This document shows positions 25,722 to 34,561 of a stretch of 64,000 nt of DNA, one piece after another. The DNA comes from Halosegnis longus. GTDB taxonomy: Archaea > Halobacteriota > Halobacteria > Halobacteriales > Haloarculaceae. Every line of letters begins with the position of its first letter. Within the stretch, counting starts at the first letter, position 1. The stretch lies in contig NZ_QKNW01000001.1 in NCBI RefSeq assembly GCF_009663395.1, positions 1,736,001 to 1,800,000 on the forward strand. The letters are read 5' to 3'. The translations under genes and the position numbers were made by a program. Under the pieces are notes generated by a model that ran no database searches, was not told the origin of the DNA, and saw only the letters and a list, made by a program, of their open reading frames with translations.

Positions 25722-27806
25722 ATGAGCGACGATACCGACACGGACGACCCGTTCGACGACCTCGACATCGACGAGGACTCGTTCGGGGAGGACGACAGCA
25801 CGCCGACGGGCCGAGACAACACGAACGACCCGAACGGGAACGTTGCCCCGGTCGAGGACCGAGACGAACTCGGGAGCGACGTCGGTGCCGACGCCGGCGT
25901 CGAAATCGCCGACGACGAGGAGGACAACCTCCTCGGCGGGCTCCAACTCGACACGTCGGCCGACATCAGCGTCCCCGACCGGCTCGTCGATCAGGTAATC
26001 GGACAGGACCACGCCCGCGACATCATCCTGAAGGCGGCCAAGCAGCGCCGCCACGTCATGATGATCGGCTCCCCCGGGACGGGGAAGTCGATGCTCGCGA
26101 AGGCGATGAGCCAACTGCTCCCCCGCGAGGAGCTGCAGGACATCCTCGTCTACCACAACCCCGACGACGGCAACGAGCCGAAGGTCCGGACGGTGCCGGC
26201 CGGGAAAGGCGAGCAGATTGTCGACGCCCACAAGGAGGAAGCACAAAAGCGCAACCAGATGCGCTCGTTCCTCATGTGGATCATCATCGCGGTCATCTTC
26301 GGCTACACGCTGTTGATTCTCCAGAACCCGGTGATGGGTATCATCGCGGCCGCGCTGGTGTACATCGCGTTCAAGTACACCTCACGCGGCAGCGACGCGA
26401 TGATTCCGAACCTCCTCATCAACAACGCCGACCAGCAGACCGCGCCCTTCGAGGACGCGACCGGTGCCCACGCCGGTGCGCTGCTCGGTGACGTTCGCCA
26501 CGACCCGTTCCAGTCGGGCGGGATGGAGACGCCCAGCCACGACCGCGTCGAAGCCGGCGCGATTCACAAGGCCAACAAGGGCGTCCTGTTCGTGGACGAG
26601 ATCAACACCCTCGACATCCGCTCACAGCAGAAGCTGATGACGGCTATCCAGGAGGGGAAGTTCTCCATCACGGGCCAGTCCGAGCGCTCCTCGGGCGCGA
26701 TGGTCCAGACGGAACCCGTCCCGTGTGACTTCGTGATGGTCGCGGCCGGGAACCTCGACGCGATGGAGAACATGCACCCGGCGCTCCGCTCGCGCATCAA
26801 GGGGTACGGGTACGAGGTGTACATGGACGACACCATCGAGGACACGCCGGAGATGCGCCGCAAGCTCGCGCGCTTCATCGCGCAAGAGGTCGAGAAGGAC
26901 GGCCGACTGCCGGCCTTCACCCGCGAGGCGATGCAGGAGGTCATCCTCGAGGCACAGCGCCGTGCCGGCCGGAAGGACCACCTCACGCTCGAACTGCGTA
27001 ACCTCGGTGGCCTGGTCCGCGTCGCGGGCGACATCGCCCGCGCCGAGGACAAGGAGTTCACCGACCGCGCGGAAGTGCTGGAGGCGAAGGACCGCTCGCG
27101 GTCCATCGAACAGCAGCTCGCGGACAACTACATCGAGCGCCGCAACGACTACGACATGACGGTGAACCAGGGCGACGTGGTCGGCCGCGTCAACGGGCTC
27201 GCCGTCATGGGCGACGACTCCGGTATCGTCATGCCCGTCATGGCGGAGGTCGCGCCGTCGCAGGGACCGGGCGAGGTCATCGCCACCGGGAAGCTACAGG
27301 AGATCGCCCAGGAATCGGTCCAGAACGTCTCGGCCATCATCAAGAAGTTCTCCGACGAGGACATCTCGAACAAGGACATCCACATCCAGTTCGTGCAGGC
27401 CCACGAGGGAGTCGAGGGCGACTCCGCGTCGGTGACGGTCGCGACGGCCGTCATCTCCGCGCTGGAGAACATCCCCATCGAGCAGAACGTCGCCATGACC
27501 GGCTCGCTGTCGGTCCGCGGCGACGTGCTGCCGGTCGGCGGTGTCACGCACAAAATCGAGGCCGCCGCGAAGACCGGCGTCGACACGGTCATCATCCCGA
27601 AGGCGAACGAGCAGGACGTGATGATCGAAGACGAGTTCAAAGACCAGGTGGAGATCGTGCCCGTCTCGCACATCTCCGAGGTGCTCGAGGTCGCACTCGC
27701 CGGCGAACCCGAGAAGGACTCGCTCGTCGACCGGCTTCGCTCCATCACCGGAAAGGCCCTGGAGTCCGGCGAGACGCAGCCGAGCGGCTCGCCCAGCCCG
27801 CAGTAG
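25722..27806 (+). CDS. lonB: Membrane-bound Lon-type protease LonB
   Basis: LonB is the ATP-dependent protease of the archaeal membrane; in Haloferax it is essential and controls carotenoid synthesis (established for the family). The 694-residue protein has an acidic N-terminal extension (about 80 residues), Walker A GSPGTGKS at 116-123, and a two-helix membrane insertion inside the AAA domain (about 185-225: FLMWIIIAVIFGYTLLIL, then GIIAAALVYIAF). The C-terminal protease domain carries catalytic S568 (EGDSASVT) and K611 (VTHKIEAA). All catalytic residues are intact. A CPBP protease gene begins one base after its stop. Confidence 0.97.
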   Translation: MSDDTDTDDPFDDLDIDEDSFGEDDSTPTGRDNTNDPNGNVAPVEDRDELGSDVGADAGVEIADDEEDNLLGGLQLDTSADISVPDRLVDQVIGQDHARDIILKAAKQRRHVMMIGSPGTGKSMLAKAMSQLLPREELQDILVYHNPDDGNEPKVRTVPAGKGEQIVDAHKEEAQKRNQMRSFLMWIIIAVIFGYTLLILQNPVMGIIAAALVYIAFKYTSRGSDAMIPNLLINNADQQTAPFEDATGAHAGALLGDVRHDPFQSGGMETPSHDRVEAGAIHKANKGVLFVDEINTLDIRSQQKLMTAIQEGKFSITGQSERSSGAMVQTEPVPCDFVMVAAGNLDAMENMHPALRSRIKGYGYEVYMDDTIEDTPEMRRKLARFIAQEVEKDGRLPAFTREAMQEVILEAQRRAGRKDHLTLELRNLGGLVRVAGDIARAEDKEFTDRAEVLEAKDRSRSIEQQLADNYIERRNDYDMTVNQGDVVGRVNGLAVMGDDSGIVMPVMAEVAPSQGPGEVIATGKLQEIAQESVQNVSAIIKKFSDEDISNKDIHIQFVQAHEGVEGDSASVTVATAVISALENIPIEQNVAMTGSLSVRGDVLPVGGVTHKIEAAAKTGVDTVIIPKANEQDVMIEDEFKDQVEIVPVSHISEVLEVALAGEPEKDSLVDRLRSITGKALESGETQPSGSPSPQ

Positions 27807-27807
27807 C

Positions 27808-28602
27808 GTGTCGAACTGGGCCGCGTTCGCGGGCGTCGCGACCGCGGTCACGCTTCTCCTGTTGGCGCTCACTCACGCGACGAGCGTGAGCGCCAGCTTT
27901 CCGACCCGCGCCGAGGTGGAGTGGCTGGAGTCGCTTCCGGACGGGAGCGACCACCTCGCGCCGGACCGCGACGCGCCGCCGGACCCGGAGCCGTCGCTGT
28001 CGGCCACGGCGCTGTTCGTGAACGTGCTCGTCACGCACGGACTGCTCCTGTGTCTGCTCGTGGTCGCGGCGTTCTTCGCGGCGATTCCGGCCTCGGCGTT
28101 CGGACTCGCCGTCTCAGCCGAGACGGTCGCCGTCGGCGTCGGCTTCGGACTGGCGCTTTCTGTGGTGAACACGGCCGCCGGGCTGGTGGCCGAGCGATAC
28201 GGCTACGCGCCAAGCGAACAGCTTCGGGGAATCCTCACGCCGGAGACTCCTGGCGGGTGGCTGCTGTTGCTCGGTGGCACGCTTCCGCTCGTCGCCGGCT
28301 TCGAGGAGTTCCTCTTTCGGGGCATCCTCGTCGGCGTGTTCGCGGCGGGGTTCGACGCGTCGCCGTGGGCACTCGCCGCGGTCTCCTCCGTCGCGTTCGC
28401 CCTCGCTCACGAGTCACAGGGCCGGGTCGGCATCCTCGTTACGGGACTGCTGGGGCTGTTGCTCGCCATCGGCTACGTTCTCACCGGAAGTCTCGTTGTC
28501 GTGGTCGTGGCCCACTACCTTGTCAACACCGTCGAACTCGTCGTGTTTGAGGGGCTTGGTGTCAGGGGCAAACAGGGAGGTCAAGCGACGCCACACCGGT
28601 GA
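27808..28602 (+). CDS. CPBP-family intramembrane glutamic protease
   Basis: The 264-residue membrane protein has the three Abi/CPBP motifs: EExxxR in GFEEFLFRGIL, a motif with conserved His in AFALAHESQGRVG, and VVAHYLVNTVEL. About six to seven hydrophobic helices surround them; a long acidic loop (about 30-65) precedes. CPBP proteases cut substrates within the membrane (CAAX prenyl endopeptidase Rce1 and bacteriocin-immunity relatives). The start is a GTG one base after the lonB stop, so the two membrane proteases are probably made together. Confidence 0.85.
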   Translation: MSNWAAFAGVATAVTLLLLALTHATSVSASFPTRAEVEWLESLPDGSDHLAPDRDAPPDPEPSLSATALFVNVLVTHGLLLCLLVVAAFFAAIPASAFGLAVSAETVAVGVGFGLALSVVNTAAGLVAERYGYAPSEQLRGILTPETPGGWLLLLGGTLPLVAGFEEFLFRGILVGVFAAGFDASPWALAAVSSVAFALAHESQGRVGILVTGLLGLLLAIGYVLTGSLVVVVVAHYLVNTVELVVFEGLGVRGKQGGQATPHR

Positions 28603-28664
28603 CCCCCGCAACCGCGAAGCCGGTGTGGGCAACTCACCACACGGGGTCGGTGGTACGTCTTCTG

Positions 28665-29123
28665 TTATAATCCTTCGAGCGCTCGGAGCTGTTGGACGAC
28701 CTCGGGCGGGGCTGCACTCGGGCCGTCACGGACCCGGTGGTCGCCGACGACGAGGGGTGCGGGGTTCGCGGCGAGCGCCTCCCGCACGGCCCGCAGGTCG
28801 TCGTCCTCGTCGTCGTTCAGGTCCGGCGTCATCCGGGCGAGCGCGGCGACGCTCGTGTTCTCGCCGTAGCCGACGGCGCGGAGCGATTCGAGCACCGCTC
28901 GCTGGTCGGTCGGAAGCGTGAGCGCGACGGCTACGTCGTCGAAGTCGTCCGGTTCGCCTTCCAGATACCGCTCGATGCGGTCGAGCAGCGGGTGTGCGTC
29001 GCTCGCGTCGTCGTCGGGCGTCTCGGGAAACGAGACGGAAAGCAGTCGCTCGGATGCGTAGCCGAACTGCACACAGCGGCCGAGTCGGTCGCTCTCGCGG
29101 GCGTAGATTCCGGCAGTGTCCAT
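28665..29123 (-). CDS. Alkyltransferase-like protein lacking the active-site cysteine (MGMT family)
   Basis: The 152-residue protein matches the DNA-binding half of O6-methylguanine-DNA methyltransferase: QRAVLESLRAVGYGENTSVAALA (HTH region) and VREALAANPAPLVVGDHRV. In true MGMT the last segment reads PCHR with the methyl-accepting Cys; here it is GDHR with Asp128 in the cysteine position. So it cannot repair by methyl transfer and instead resembles alkyltransferase-like proteins, which bind damaged bases and flag them for excision repair. The N-terminal 70 residues are acidic. A minus-strand TATA-like ttatgc lies about 26 bases upstream. Confidence 0.75.
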   Translation of the reverse strand: MDTAGIYARESDRLGRCVQFGYASERLLSVSFPETPDDDASDAHPLLDRIERYLEGEPDDFDDVAVALTLPTDQRAVLESLRAVGYGENTSVAALARMTPDLNDDEDDDLRAVREALAANPAPLVVGDHRVRDGPSAAPPEVVQQLRALEGL

Positions 29124-29184
29124 ACCCACTCGTCGGCGCGACCGGGCATAAGGCTCGGCCCCACTGTTCGGGCGTCCGACACCC

Positions 29185-29193
29185 CTTTAAGCC
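29185..29193 (+). promoter_or_regulatory. TATA box of the NUDIX gene
   Basis: The sequence ctttaagcc is about 26 bases before the ATG at 29214, supporting that start and a leaderless transcript. Confidence 0.5.
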
Positions 29194-29213
29194 ACGGTGG
29201 AGTATCGTTGATA

Positions 29214-29780
29214 ATGATAGAGGCCACGAGTGCGGGAGCCATCCTCTTTCGGGATACCCGTGGCCGGCGCGAGTATCTGCTGTTGAAGTCGCGACCCGGC
29301 GATTGGGAGTTCCCCAAAGGCGGCATCGAGGGGGACGAAGAGCTACAGCAGACCGCCATCCGCGAGGTGACGGAAGAGGCCGGTATCGAGGATTTCCGGC
29401 TCTTAGACGGCTTCCGCCAGGACTACGACTACGTGTTCGAGGCGAACGGCAACACCATCCACAAGACGGTCCACCTGTTCGTCGCGAAATCCTTCGAGGC
29501 CTCCGCCGAACTCTCGAAGGAACACCGCGACATGCAGTGGCGCGACTACGAACAGGCCATCAACACCATCACGCAGGACGGTCCCCGCGAGATTCTCCAC
29601 GACGCCCACGAGTTTCTCGACGAGTACTTCGAGGAGGGTGACGAGGAGCCTCCGGAGACGGACGACGACGGAGACGCCGAGGCCGCGAGTGAGGCGTCGG
29701 TGGCGACCGACGACGAGCCACAGACCAGCGACGACATCGAGTCGGTCGGACAGCGCGTCGGCGAGTCCGACGACGAGTAG
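29214..29780 (+). CDS. NUDIX hydrolase, Ap4A-type
   Basis: The 188-residue protein starts MIEATSAGAILFRDTRG and contains a full NUDIX box (G-x5-E-x7-REVTEEAGI, about residues 40-62), which binds metal and cleaves nucleoside diphosphates linked to another group. The context FPKGGIEGDEELQQTA and the VHLFVAKSF region resemble diadenosine-tetraphosphate hydrolases. The last 50 residues are an acidic, low-complexity tail. The stop TAG overlaps the next GTG start by one base, so it is translationally coupled to the putative nuclease downstream. Confidence 0.88.
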   Translation: MIEATSAGAILFRDTRGRREYLLLKSRPGDWEFPKGGIEGDEELQQTAIREVTEEAGIEDFRLLDGFRQDYDYVFEANGNTIHKTVHLFVAKSFEASAELSKEHRDMQWRDYEQAINTITQDGPREILHDAHEFLDEYFEEGDEEPPETDDDGDAEAASEASVATDDEPQTSDDIESVGQRVGESDDE

Positions 29781-30796
29781 TGGACGACCCGGAGTTCATC
29801 TTCGAACTTCGCGTCTGTCGGTGGGCCGAACAGCAGTGGCCACCGACCCGCGAGCGCGGCGACACCGCCGTCCTCGTCGCCCGCCAGCTCGGGATTCGGT
29901 CGCGTCGCTACGACACTCTCATCTTCGAGTGTGACCCGGCGGCACTGGAGGCGCGCGGCGTCTTCGGCGACGAACGGCTCGAATCCGATATGCTCCACGT
30001 GCTCACGAACGCGCCGACAAGCTACGGCTACTACCGCGACGTGCTCCCGGACCCCGGCTACAGTTGGAACCACGTCCGCGAGACGATTCACGCCGCGGAC
30101 GACCGAGGTCTCGTCGACACGCGCCGCAACGGCAACCGTATCGAGATTCGCCGCCGCTACCGCTACCCCGACTGGGTGGACCGCGTCGTCGCTATCGAGA
30201 ACAAGCCGGACCTCTCGGCGAGTGCCGCCACGGCGCTCGCCGACCAAATCGAGCGCGACGTGGCACTCGGCTTGGCGGACGAAGTGTGGGTCGCGACGGA
30301 GGCGACCGACGACGAGGTCGCGCCGGCGCTGTACGAACGGCTTCCCGTCGAGGCCGGCATCCTCGCGGTCGGTGAGACGGTCGACGTAGCGTGGAACGCG
30401 ACCGCGCTCGCGACCGGCGAGCCGGGGACGCGCATCCTCGACCGACCCGACGGGGACGAACACGACCTGAGCGCGGCGCGGTTCGAGTACGCGAGCGTCG
30501 AGTGGAAACGGGAGAAACGCCGGCAGATCGCGGAACGCGCCTACGAGCGCGGCTGGCGGTCGTACGTCGACACGATGCGACCCGACTGCCGCGAGTTCGA
30601 ACTTCGGGACCCGGACATCCCGCTTCCCTACTGTCGGGCGAAGGGTCGCCACGTGACGAGCGCGGAGTGTCGCCACGCCTGCGGGTCGTTCGCGCCGGAA
30701 CCGCCGGCGTGGCGGTCGAAGGGGTGGCCGATCGAGGGCGGCCCGGGAAAGGGGTACAAACGACTGCTGGCCCGCCAGCGGGACCGCCGCCGCTAG
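29780..30796 (+). CDS. Putative PD-(D/E)xK nuclease-like protein with four C-terminal cysteines (DUF5787-like)
   Basis: The 338-residue protein is a haloarchaeal conserved family that I recall as DUF5787. What can be seen: an N-terminal region with LRVCRWAEQQW (E9, C13), RRYDTLIFE (D45), then WVDRVVAIENKPDL (E140-N-K142) followed by a helix with QIERDVALGLADEVWVAT. The D...ExK...Q arrangement is that of restriction-like nucleases. At the C-terminus C270, C285, C297 and C301 could bind a metal or 4Fe-4S cluster, as in Cas4 and AddB nucleases. No experimental function is known to me. The GTG start overlaps the NUDIX stop by one base. Confidence 0.7.
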   Translation: MDDPEFIFELRVCRWAEQQWPPTRERGDTAVLVARQLGIRSRRYDTLIFECDPAALEARGVFGDERLESDMLHVLTNAPTSYGYYRDVLPDPGYSWNHVRETIHAADDRGLVDTRRNGNRIEIRRRYRYPDWVDRVVAIENKPDLSASAATALADQIERDVALGLADEVWVATEATDDEVAPALYERLPVEAGILAVGETVDVAWNATALATGEPGTRILDRPDGDEHDLSAARFEYASVEWKREKRRQIAERAYERGWRSYVDTMRPDCREFELRDPDIPLPYCRAKGRHVTSAECRHACGSFAPEPPAWRSKGWPIEGGPGKGYKRLLARQRDRRR

Positions 30797-31308
30797 TCGT
30801 CGCGCTCCTCGACTTCGAGTTCGTCGCGGTCGACGGCGAGCCGGAACGTCGGGACGGTCTTTTTGATCGAGGTGACGACGCCCTTGCTCTCCAGCGAGCG
30901 GAGCCCCGAGCGAACCTCGCCGACTTCGGGGTCGTAGCCGGCATCGCGCAGGTCGTGCAGCACGCTGACGACGCTCTGTGGCTCCTCGTCACGTCCGGCG
31001 AGCACCTCGATGATGCCGACCTGTAGGGCGGGCACGCGGACGACGCGAGGACCGCCCGCGTCGCCGTCACCCTCGATGCCCGGTTCCACGTCGACGAGTT
31101 CGGCCGCCTCGTCGGTCGCGCGGATGAGGCTGTTGTCGTCGCGGTAGTAGAATCGCTTCAGTTCGCCTTCGAGATACTGGTGGACCTCGCTGCCCGACTC
31201 CATCCCCCACCGGTCCTGTAGCTCACCGTTTTTCGTCGGCTGGAGCGCGACGATGTCGGCGAGCCGCCCGCTGGCCGTCTCGTCCAGCTCCTGCTCGCGT
31301 TCGCTCAT
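30793..31308 (-). CDS. Conserved haloarchaeal winged-helix-like protein (DUF5797-like)
   Basis: The 171-residue protein begins MSEREQELDETASGRLADIV and contains LQPTKNGELQDRWGMESGSEVHQYLEGELK, a helix-turn-helix-like segment, with FYYRDDNSLIRATDEAAEL. A second helix-turn-helix-like half follows (VVSVLHDLRDAGYDPEVGEVRSGLRSLESKGVV). The two halves suggest a DNA-binding regulator with paired winged helices. I recall DUF5797 for this family; function unknown. It converges on the nuclease-like gene with overlapping stops in a CTAG. Confidence 0.75.
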   Translation of the reverse strand: MSEREQELDETASGRLADIVALQPTKNGELQDRWGMESGSEVHQYLEGELKRFYYRDDNSLIRATDEAAELVDVEPGIEGDGDAGGPRVVRVPALQVGIIEVLAGRDEEPQSVVSVLHDLRDAGYDPEVGEVRSGLRSLESKGVVTSIKKTVPTFRLAVDRDELEVEERDD

Positions 31309-31412
31309 ACGCGGCGGCTACGAGTGGGGTGTATTTCGCACTAGCGGTTCGGGGCCGCCGAGCGGACTGCGTCGAGCGGCAGGCCTTTCATCTCCCCGGC
31401 GGAAGCGAACGC

Positions 31413-31829
31413 ATGGTCACGCTCGGACTCGTGGTGGCGCAGTTCAACAAGGAACGGCCCATCACCCACGAGATGGAAGCCGCCGCGCGCGACGCCGCCG
31501 CCGAGCGCGACGCCACCATCGCCGAGACGGTTCCGGTGCCCGGTGCCTACGACGCGCCGCTTGCCGCGGACCGACTCGCTCGCCGCGACGACATCGACGC
31601 CGTCGCCGTCATCGGTGCCATCATCACCGGCGACACCGACCACGACCGCGTCATCGCCGACGCCACCGCACAGGGGCTGACGGACGTATCCCTCGACCGC
31701 GATACGCCGGTCACCTACGGCGTCACCGGCCCGGGGATGAGTGTTGCCGACGCCGAGGCACGTATTCCGAAGGGCGGCGATGTCGTCGACAGCGCAATCG
31801 ACCTCGCAGTAGAACTCGAAGACCTATGA
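31413..31829 (+). CDS. ribH: 6,7-dimethyl-8-ribityllumazine synthase
   Basis: The 138-residue enzyme catalyses the second-last step of riboflavin synthesis, joining the pyrimidine and the butanone phosphate. It shows the family core VVAQFNKERP, VPVPGAYDAPLAADRLA, and AVAVIGAIITGDTDHDRVI. The catalytic-site histidine of the family lies in TDHDR. The ATG at 31413 yields the usual N-terminus. Its stop overlaps the start of the aminotransferase gene (ATGA), suggesting one transcript. RibL, a later flavin enzyme, lies at 37050. Confidence 0.93.
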   Translation: MVTLGLVVAQFNKERPITHEMEAAARDAAAERDATIAETVPVPGAYDAPLAADRLARRDDIDAVAVIGAIITGDTDHDRVIADATAQGLTDVSLDRDTPVTYGVTGPGMSVADAEARIPKGGDVVDSAIDLAVELEDL

Positions 31830-32974
31830 CCCAGACATTCGCAGACCGCGTCACCCGTGTCGAACCGAGCGCCACTATCGCCATCTCCAACCTCGCCAGC
31901 GAACTCGAGGCCGACGGCGTCGACGTCGTCGACTTATCCGTCGGCGAACCCGACTTCCCGACGCCCCAGAACATCGTCGAGGCGGGCAAACAGGCAATCG
32001 ACGACGGCCACACCGGCTACGCTCCCTCCAACGGGATTCCACAGCTCCGGGAGGCCATCGTCGAGAAGTTCGAGGCCGACGGCCTCTCCTACGGCACCGA
32101 CGAGCTCATCGTCACGCCCGGCGGGAAACAGGCCCTCTTCGAGGTGTTCATGGCCCTGCTCGATGAGGACGACGAGGTCGTCCTCTTCGACCCGGCGTGG
32201 GTGAGCTACGAGGCGATGGCGAAGATGGCCGGCGCGTCCATCGAGCGCGTCGACCTCTCGCCGTACGAGTTCCAACTCGAACCCGCCCTCGACGAGCTGG
32301 CCGAGGTCGTCACCGACGACACCTCGCTCATCGTCGTCAACAGCCCGTCGAACCCGACGGGCGCGGTCTTCTCCGACGCCGCCCTCGAAGGCGTCCGCGA
32401 CCTCGCCGTCGAACACGACGTGATGGCACTCTCCGATGAAATCTACCAGGAGATTACCTACGGGACGGATATGACCTCCCTCGGCAGCCTCGACGGGATG
32501 GAAGACCGGACGATTACGCTCAACGGCTTCTCGAAGGCCTATTCGATGACGGGCTGGCGGCTCGGCTACGTCGGGCTTCCCGCCGACCTCCACGAGCAGG
32601 CCGCGAAGATTCAGAGCCACTCGGTCACCTGTGCGACTCACTTCGTCCAGTACGCCGGGCTCGAAGCCCTGACCAACACCGACGAGGCCGTCGCGGAGAT
32701 GCGCGATGCGTTCCACGAGCGGCGCGACATGCTGCTGGAGCTGTTCGCAGAACACGACAAGGACGTTGCCACGCCCGAGGGTGCTTTCTACATGATGCTC
32801 CCGGTCGACGACGACGACCAGGCGTGGTGTGAGGGTGCAATCGAGGACGCCCACGTCGCGACCGTCCCGGGCAGCGCGTTCGGGACCCCCGGCTACGCGC
32901 GATTATCCTACGCCGCGAGCGAACAGCGACTCCGCGAGGCGGTCAAGCGACTCGCCGAACACGACTACATCTAG
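31826..32974 (+). CDS. Class I PLP-dependent aminotransferase (AspC-like)
   Basis: The 382-residue enzyme has the class I landmarks: VDLSVGEPDFPTPQNIVEAG, NSPSNPTGAVF, the PLP-binding Asp and Tyr in ALSDEIYQEITY, and the Schiff-base lysine in TLNGFSKAYSMTGWRLG. The N-terminus resembles aspartate aminotransferases of the Ib subgroup, but substrate is not certain. It overlaps ribH by four bases (ATGA), an arrangement that may reflect shared expression rather than pathway. Its stop overlaps the convergent regulator gene in a CTAG. Confidence 0.9.
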   Translation: MTQTFADRVTRVEPSATIAISNLASELEADGVDVVDLSVGEPDFPTPQNIVEAGKQAIDDGHTGYAPSNGIPQLREAIVEKFEADGLSYGTDELIVTPGGKQALFEVFMALLDEDDEVVLFDPAWVSYEAMAKMAGASIERVDLSPYEFQLEPALDELAEVVTDDTSLIVVNSPSNPTGAVFSDAALEGVRDLAVEHDVMALSDEIYQEITYGTDMTSLGSLDGMEDRTITLNGFSKAYSMTGWRLGYVGLPADLHEQAAKIQSHSVTCATHFVQYAGLEALTNTDEAVAEMRDAFHERRDMLLELFAEHDKDVATPEGAFYMMLPVDDDDQAWCEGAIEDAHVATVPGSAFGTPGYARLSYAASEQRLREAVKRLAEHDYI

Positions 32975-34509
32975 TCGAGATACGCCTCGACCAGTTGTCG
33001 CTGTGCCCGCCGGAGATGGTAGTGGAGCGTCGCCGCGGAGATGCCGAGACGCTCGGCGAGGTCCTCTGCGGTCACGTCACGCGGCCACTCGAAGTAGCCC
33101 GCCTCGAACGCGGCTTCGACCATCTCGGTCTGTTTGTCCGTCAGCTCCGTCGAATCCAGCCACGCCGGCTGGTCGCGTCGCCCCTGCTCGGAGAGCGTCC
33201 GTTTGGCGCGCAGCTCCGTCTCGGGGTAGATTTCGCGTATCCGGTCGAGTATCTCCCGCACGTCCGTCCCCTCGGGTGCGGTCGCGACGATGGTCGCGCC
33301 GTCGGGGTCGAGTTCGATGCGGCGCGTCTCGGCACCCGCCGCGAGCAACATGCCGGCGGCCGACTCGTCGAAGCGCACCTCGTACAGGTTCGCGTCGGCG
33401 TCGACGACGCGTGACGACTGCACGTTGTCCGTGTTCTCCATCTCCGCCACGACCCGGTCGGGGGCGGCCCCTTCGATGGTGTAGTACTGCACGATGGTGC
33501 CGTCTCCCTCCTGTGTCATCCACTCGCGCTCGCCGGTCGCGCCCGTCTCTTTCGCGAACCGGACAATCGGGATGGCGTCGCTCTTGAGCCGAAGCTCGAG
33601 TTCGATGCGAGGCTGTGACAGCATCAGCCGCTCCGTCTGGACTGAGCCGATTGCCAACCCGGCGACGCGGCCGAGCTGTGTCAACAGCGTCTCCTCGAGT
33701 TCCCCGTACCGGTCGGGCGTGTCGGTGTAGCTGGTGAGCACGCCGTATATCGTCCCGTCGGCGACCAGCGGGACGGAACAGCCGGCGTGGAACCCGTGGT
33801 CGGCGGTGAACGCACGGGGACCGTCGGGAAGCTCCGAGTTGGGGATATCTCTGATGGTCGATATCCGCCCGGTCTGTGCGGTCACCAGCGCCGGACGCGC
33901 CTCGTCGGCTTCCGTCCACTCACCGGCGAACGCGTCGACGGACACCGTCTCCGGGCCCGCTGCTGCTACCGGTTCGAGTCGCCCGTCGCGTTCCTCGCCG
34001 ACCCAGACGGCCCGGTAGAGACCGGCGTTGCCGAGCGTCTCGCACAGCGCGTGCTCGATTTCCTCGCGCGTCTTGGCTGCGATGACGCGGTCGGTCGCGA
34101 GCTGTACTGCCTCGAGCAGTTCTGCGCGCGGCAGATCGCCGTCGGCAACCGAGACGATTCCGGTGAGAACGCTTTCTCCGCCATTCTGCGTCAGGTTCGT
34201 CGTGTGGTGGTGTGTACACTGCTCGCCGTCCTTGCGGACCATGTCGATTTTGTCGGTCCAGTAGGTCGTCTCGTCTGCTCCGGCGAGCCGCGCCTCGAAC
34301 CGGTCCCACGTCTCGGCGGGAAACAGGTCCGGTGCGTCCAACTGCGAGAGCTCCTCGTCGGTGTAGCCGACGACCGAGGCGAACTGCTCGTTCCACCACG
34401 CGATGTTGCCACCGGCAGCAAGCTGATACGCGGGCTGTGTGGTCTCGCCGAGCACGGCAGCGACCGAATCGGCCCCCGACCCGGCCGATACGACGTGCTC
34501 AGGGTTCAT
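32971..34509 (-). CDS. Bat-type regulator with PAS, GAF, BAT and HTH_10 domains
   Basis: The 512-residue protein has the order PAS (about 15-125, WWNEQFASVVGYTDEELSQL), GAF (about 125-290, YRAVWVGEERDGRLEPVAA and GCSVPLVADGTIYGVLTSY), a BAT-type middle (about 295-440), and a C-terminal HTH_10 domain (about 455-508, LTDKQTEMVEAAFEAGYFEW with SAATLHYHLRRAQRQL). This is the family of the bacterio-opsin activator of Halobacterium. The input of the PAS and GAF domains (light, redox, ligand) is not evident; no target gene is identified. The start at 34509 precedes MNPEHVVSAG, after an AT-rich stretch (aaacacaacg). Confidence 0.88.
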   Translation of the reverse strand: MNPEHVVSAGSGADSVAAVLGETTQPAYQLAAGGNIAWWNEQFASVVGYTDEELSQLDAPDLFPAETWDRFEARLAGADETTYWTDKIDMVRKDGEQCTHHHTTNLTQNGGESVLTGIVSVADGDLPRAELLEAVQLATDRVIAAKTREEIEHALCETLGNAGLYRAVWVGEERDGRLEPVAAAGPETVSVDAFAGEWTEADEARPALVTAQTGRISTIRDIPNSELPDGPRAFTADHGFHAGCSVPLVADGTIYGVLTSYTDTPDRYGELEETLLTQLGRVAGLAIGSVQTERLMLSQPRIELELRLKSDAIPIVRFAKETGATGEREWMTQEGDGTIVQYYTIEGAAPDRVVAEMENTDNVQSSRVVDADANLYEVRFDESAAGMLLAAGAETRRIELDPDGATIVATAPEGTDVREILDRIREIYPETELRAKRTLSEQGRRDQPAWLDSTELTDKQTEMVEAAFEAGYFEWPRDVTAEDLAERLGISAATLHYHLRRAQRQLVEAYLD

Positions 34510-34561
34510 TCTATACAAACACAACGTGGTCGAGGCGTAAAAGCCCACCCGACCGCGGCAC

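Noticed and set aside
24291-26246. Single 651-residue minus-strand protein
   Set aside because: Only the part up to 25049 matches the SAM hydroxide adenosyltransferase; the extension overlaps nadM and the lonB start in the wrong frame.
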